A DNA stretch of 8,776 nt from Gemmatimonadota bacterium (GTDB lineage: Bacteria; Gemmatimonadota; Gemmatimonadetes; Gemmatimonadales; GWC2-71-9): positions 1,820-10,595 of the forward strand of contig QHTY01000012.1 of the NCBI GenBank assembly GCA_003220985.1. Reading direction: 5' to 3'. The number at the start of each line of letters is the position of its first letter. The first letter of the stretch is position 1. Positions 6,396-8,776 of the stretch are shown here, in pieces. A program made the position numbers and the translations under genes. The notes under the pieces were generated by a model. That model saw nothing but the letters and a program-made list of their open reading frames with translations, did no database searches and was not told the DNA's origin.

Positions 6396-6667
6396 CACGC
6401 ACCCGCATGGCCGGTCTCGCGGGCGGCGTGGGCCTGCTCGCGCTCGCGGTCTGGGGCGGCGAGTACGGCACCGCGGATTGGATTACGATCCGGCGGCAGC
6501 TCGCGGACGAGCGCGCTCAGGTCGCGGCGCTGCGAATCGAGCTCGATTCTCTTGCGAAGCTGGCGCACGATCTCGAGACGAACCCGGCGGTGCAGGAGCG
6601 CGTGGCGCGTGAGCAGTTCGGGATGATTCGAGACGGCGAGGTACTCTACCGCGTCGTGCCCAAATAA
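6392..6667 (+). CDS. ftsB: FtsB/DivIC family septum formation initiator
   Basis: A 91-residue bitopic membrane protein of the FtsB/DivIC family, which forms a complex with FtsL and FtsQ/DivIB at the division site and helps activate septal peptidoglycan synthesis. The order is typical: a short basic N-terminus (T-R-T-R), one hydrophobic segment (about 7-24), a periplasmic coiled-coil-like region (about 31-63, rich in Leu, Glu and Arg) and the family ending N-P-A-V-Q-E-R-V-A-R-E-Q-F-G-M (64-78) followed by D-G-E-V-L-Y-R-V. The start GTG 6392 overlaps the enolase stop as GTGA. A second possible start, ATG 6407, would shorten only the cytoplasmic tail. The position directly after eno is conserved in many bacteria and supports the call. 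The symbol ftsB is used for the family; DivIC would be equally valid. Confidence 0.92.
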   Translation: MTRTRMAGLAGGVGLLALAVWGGEYGTADWITIRRQLADERAQVAALRIELDSLAKLAHDLETNPAVQERVAREQFGMIRDGEVLYRVVPK

Positions 6668-6668
6668 C

Positions 6669-6673
6669 GGAGG
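6669..6673 (+). promoter_or_regulatory. Shine-Dalgarno GGAGG for the lipoprotein gene
   Basis: GGAGG ends four bases before GTG 6678, within the 10-base gap after the ftsB stop. It is the clearest ribosome binding site in the window. It decides the GTG start, which also places a normal lipoprotein signal peptide at the N-terminus. The overlapping genes upstream lack such a site. Confidence 0.8.
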
Positions 6674-6677
6674 CACC

Positions 6678-7874
6678 GTGAATCTGCTTCGTCGGTTGGT
6701 ACCTGTCGCCGCCATCAGCATTGGTGGGGCTCTCGCCTGCGGTGGCGACTCCACGGGGCCCAAGGCCGGCTCGATCACCGGCATTTTCGGTGACAACGAT
6801 TCGGTGCTGACCGGGGGGACGCTGTCGGTCGGTTTCACGGTGCTCAACGCGGACGGCTTCCCGCTCCGCGGCGCCCAGGTATCGTGGGCGGTTGCCCCCG
6901 TCGCGGCGGCTACCGTGAACCCCATCACCCAGACGTCCGATAGTCTCGGCAACGTCGTCACCGTCGTCCGAGCGGGCAGTTCGGTCGGTGCGTTCACCGT
7001 CACAGCCAGCGTCAACGGCGTCACGCCCATCGCGTTTCATCTGAAAACCCTCGATCCCTGTGGCTACGCCCTGGTCTATTCGTTCGGCGACACGGTTTCC
7101 GGCGCCCTCGCGCAGACCGACTGCCGGATCTTCAATGGGTCGCTCTTCTACTTCTATGATTTCTATAAGGTGACTCTGCCCGCGGGCCAGCAGAGTATTC
7201 GCATCAACGAGTTGTCCTCGCAGGTCGATCCGTATGTGGAGTTCTATCAGGCGACCGGTCCGCTGGTGGGATGGGATGATGACATCCAGCCCGGGGTGAT
7301 TCAGACGTCGCAATTCGACGTGATTCTCGGATCGGGGGGATCGTACGTCATCGGTGCGACCTCCTACGACCCCGACACGACCGGCAGCTACAAGCTGATC
7401 GCGAAAACGCGCCCCACGACGCTCGCCGGGTGCCAGGATGCGTGGATGACGCCGGGCGCCGCGATCACCGACACGATTCGGACCACCGATTGCGCCGACA
7501 CGAGCAACAGCTATTCGGACATCATCTACATGTTCATGCAGGCGGCGGAATCGATCAACGTCGCCGAGCGCTCCAGCGCGGTCAATCCGCTGCTGAAGCT
7601 CTACCATGCGAACTTCTCGCTGCAGCGTTTCGATTCTGTCGCGGCGAATGACGACAGCGCGAGCGGCAATCCCAACGCGTTCATCTCGTATCTGGTACCC
7701 GCGGACGGCTGGTATCTGCTCAAGATCGGCACGGCCGCGCCCAATCAGACGGGCGAGTATACGCTTGCGTTCTCGGCCTCCGGTGGTCCGAGCGCACCGC
7801 CGCGCCAAGGCGCGAGTCGCGTGCTCCGCGTGTTACCGAGCGGGACATTCCGAGGATGGAAGAGGCATAGCTGA
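6678..7874 (+). CDS. Secreted lipoprotein with Ig-like domain and two PPC-like repeats, function unknown
   Basis: A 398-residue exported lipoprotein. The signal peptide has basic residues (R5, R6), a hydrophobic core, and a lipobox G-A-L-A-C with the lipidated cysteine at 21, followed by G-G-D-S-T-G-P. Residues about 31-124 look like a bacterial Ig-like (Big) domain. They are followed by two related beta-rich repeats, about 127-245 and 251-368. Each has a cysteine pair (C128/C149; C252/C272), a ...V-D-P/V-N-P..-L-Y/F-Y-like core, an Asp-rich turn (W-D-D-D; A-N-D-D), and an ending G-S-Y-K-L or G-E-Y-T-L. This resembles bacterial pre-peptidase C-terminal (PPC) domains, but no peptidase domain is present. 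The last 30 residues (369-398, Arg/Ser/Pro-rich) do not look like part of the fold and overlap the possible start region of the next gene. The ligand or role cannot be told; cell-surface binding or scaffolding is a guess. The gene follows ftsB by 10 bases with its own ribosome binding site. Confidence 0.85.
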   Translation: MNLLRRLVPVAAISIGGALACGGDSTGPKAGSITGIFGDNDSVLTGGTLSVGFTVLNADGFPLRGAQVSWAVAPVAAATVNPITQTSDSLGNVVTVVRAGSSVGAFTVTASVNGVTPIAFHLKTLDPCGYALVYSFGDTVSGALAQTDCRIFNGSLFYFYDFYKVTLPAGQQSIRINELSSQVDPYVEFYQATGPLVGWDDDIQPGVIQTSQFDVILGSGGSYVIGATSYDPDTTGSYKLIAKTRPTTLAGCQDAWMTPGAAITDTIRTTDCADTSNSYSDIIYMFMQAAESINVAERSSAVNPLLKLYHANFSLQRFDSVAANDDSASGNPNAFISYLVPADGWYLLKIGTAAPNQTGEYTLAFSASGGPSAPPRQGASRVLRVLPSGTFRGWKRHS

Positions 7875-8776
7875 GCTGCTGCTCCTTCTTACTCTCGCGA
7901 CCTTCGCGAGCGCACAGGGAAGACCGTGTGATCCGCCCACGCCGCTTGGGCCGAGTCACGATCTCTATTGCATCGAGCTCGTTCCCGCTCCGGGTGTAAC
8001 AGGCGTCTCGGGGCGGGTCGAGCTCGCCACTCCCGCAGGACCGTTCACCGTCGGCGTCAGCGCCGCTGGCCATGCGCGATTCATCCCGATGATCACCCTG
8101 AGCGGGTTACCACGCACGACGCACCACGCACGACGCACGGATTCTGGGTACGTCGCCTGGGCAGTCACCCCGCAGATGGACACCGTGATCAGGCTGGGCC
8201 TCGTGAGCAACGGCACGACGACGCTGCCGGCCATCGATCTCGACAAGTTCATCATCCTCATCTCATCCGAGCACGGCGTCCGGGCGCGCGAGCCACACGG
8301 CCGCATCATTCTGCGTGGCCAGTCGCCGAGCACCCGACCGATGCCTCCCGATGTGCTCGAGTTCTCCGTCGGCGCGATGGGTGGTGCGGGCACAGCACAC
8401 CATCACGAAGATGTGATCATGCCGCCCGTGCCGCCCGGGCTCACGATGCTGCCGTCCGAGATGGCACTCCGCCCCGATGTTGCTCCCTACCTTCCGCCCA
8501 CGGACACCACGATCCCGTTCGCACGGCCGCGCGAAATCCTTCACCTCGTGAACGGTGACACGATTCGGCTCGAAGCCGGTCTCGTGCGCCGCACCCTGAA
8601 CGGACACACGTACACCATGTACGGCTACAACGGCCAGTATCCCGGACCGCTGATCGAGGCAGCGCGAGGCTCGGAAGTGGTCGTGCGCTTCAGTGATCGG
8701 TTGCCCGATTCCTCCAGCATCCATTGGCACGGCATTCGTCTCGACAACGCGTTCGATGGCGTAGCCGCGGTGGGTC
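7783..8776 (+). CDS. Secreted multicopper oxidase, N-terminal part (3' end outside window; start uncertain)
   Basis: The frame that stays open to the window end encodes an exported multicopper oxidase. A hydrophobic signal core L-L-L-L-L-T-L-A-T-F-A-S-A-Q (7876-7917) has a plausible cleavage site after Ser-Ala-Gln. A beta-rich N-terminal extension of about 200 residues follows, with a 14-bp tandem duplication and a His triplet (8398-8406). The first cupredoxin domain then begins, with N-G-Q-Y-P-G-P-L-I (8629-8655) and the copper-binding H-W-H-G (8722-8733). The remaining copper sites are outside. Such enzymes oxidise phenols, metals or other reductants with O2; the substrate is unknown. The only GTG in frame just before the signal core is 7783, which overlaps the lipoprotein gene by 92 bases and makes the signal peptide oddly long. 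Alternatives are CTG 7876, ATG 8089 (which loses the signal), or a one-base indel near 7872. Family assignment is strong; the start is weak. Confidence 0.82.
   Translation, partial: MVRAHRRAKARVACSACYRAGHSEDGRGIAELLLLLTLATFASAQGRPCDPPTPLGPSHDLYCIELVPAPGVTGVSGRVELATPAGPFTVGVSAAGHARFIPMITLSGLPRTTHHARRTDSGYVAWAVTPQMDTVIRLGLVSNGTTTLPAIDLDKFIILISSEHGVRAREPHGRIILRGQSPSTRPMPPDVLEFSVGAMGGAGTAHHHEDVIMPPVPPGLTMLPSEMALRPDVAPYLPPTDTTIPFARPREILHLVNGDTIRLEAGLVRRTLNGHTYTMYGYNGQYPGPLIEAARGSEVVVRFSDRLPDSSSIHWHGIRLDNAFDGVAAVG
7894..7910. other. Perfect 7-bp inverted repeat with 3-base loop
   Basis: CTCGCGA (7894-7900), loop CCT, TCGCGAG (7904-7910) can form a tight GC-rich hairpin. It lies 20 bases after the lipoprotein stop and within the oxidase signal-peptide codons. 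No T-run follows, so it is not a standard intrinsic terminator. It could modulate messenger stability or initiation, or be chance in GC-rich DNA. Confidence 0.4.
8111..8138. repeat. 14-bp perfect tandem duplication inside the multicopper oxidase gene
   Basis: CACGCACGACGCAC occurs twice back to back (8111-8124 and 8125-8138). In the oxidase frame it gives roughly P-R-T-T-H-H-A-R-R-T-D between two stretches of normal domain sequence. The unit is not a multiple of three, so gain or loss of one copy would break the frame. The present two copies keep the frame open on both sides. Confidence 0.9.

Noticed and set aside
6483..7808. Minus-strand open frame opposite ftsB and the lipoprotein
   Set aside because: No recognisable family; the + strand has a signal peptide, lipobox and repeat domains.
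7894..7910. Intrinsic terminator between lipoprotein and oxidase
   Set aside because: The hairpin is perfect but no U-tract follows, and it lies inside probable signal-peptide codons.
7968..8558. Plus-strand Arg/His-rich open frame overlapping the oxidase
   Set aside because: It is out of frame with the oxidase, whose cupredoxin motifs continue in another frame to the window end.
1..8776. CRISPR array, toxin-antitoxin pair, phage or transposon genes, tRNA or riboswitch
   Set aside because: No regularly spaced repeats, transposase or integrase motifs, cloverleaf-like segments or conserved leader elements were found, and the genes leave almost no non-coding space.

Overview
This is a GC-rich bacterial chromosome segment in which every recognisable gene lies on the + strand and almost no DNA is non-coding. 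The gene set looks like ordinary core metabolism, not a mobile or defence region. A member of Gemmatimonadota or a neighbouring environmental phylum is my best guess. The reasons are the lipoprotein motif C-G-G-D-S-T-G-P followed by an Ig-like domain, the Minf_1886-type small protein, and the secreted multicopper oxidase style. This is inference from family habit, not a marker-gene assignment.

Layout: the 3' end of lon (1-618); a small Minf_1886-family protein (615-1013); a Memo-family protein (AmmeMemoRadiSam system protein B, 1010-1858); a bifunctional NAD(P)HX epimerase/dehydratase (1855-3423); thiamine-monophosphate kinase thiL (3433-4401); a PlsC-type acyltransferase (4398-5114) that runs without a stop codon into enolase (5115-6395); an FtsB/DivIC-type division protein (6392-6667); a lipoprotein with an Ig-like domain and two PPC-like repeats (6678-7874); and the 5' part of a secreted multicopper oxidase (about 7783 or later, to the window end). 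No promoter, terminator, tRNA, rRNA, CRISPR array or insertion sequence was seen. There is no stretch over 300 bases without a gene.

From lon to ftsB the genes form what looks like one translationally coupled operon. Five junctions are 4-base ATGA or GTGA overlaps, and the only gap is 9 bases, before thiL. Five of the eight start codons that can be placed with confidence are GTG. The operon mixes protein quality control (Lon), repair of damaged NAD(P)H (Nnr), thiamine diphosphate synthesis (ThiL), phosphatidic acid synthesis (PlsC), glycolysis (Eno) and septation (FtsB), so it reads as a housekeeping growth operon. After a 10-base gap with a clear Shine-Dalgarno sequence the content changes to exported proteins.

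The points most worth a second look are: (1) the continuous PlsC-enolase reading frame, either a real 665-residue membrane-anchored enolase fusion or the product of a one-base indel, with an out-of-frame ATGA junction hinting at the latter; (2) GC-rich repeats lodged inside coding sequence in three different genes: a C/G-rich hairpin element in the Memo gene, a (GGGGGC)n tract in nnr and a 14-bp tandem duplication in the oxidase gene; (3) the missing clean start of the multicopper oxidase, where skipping one base would join the lipoprotein frame to the oxidase signal peptide. I found no evidence of a novel multi-gene system.
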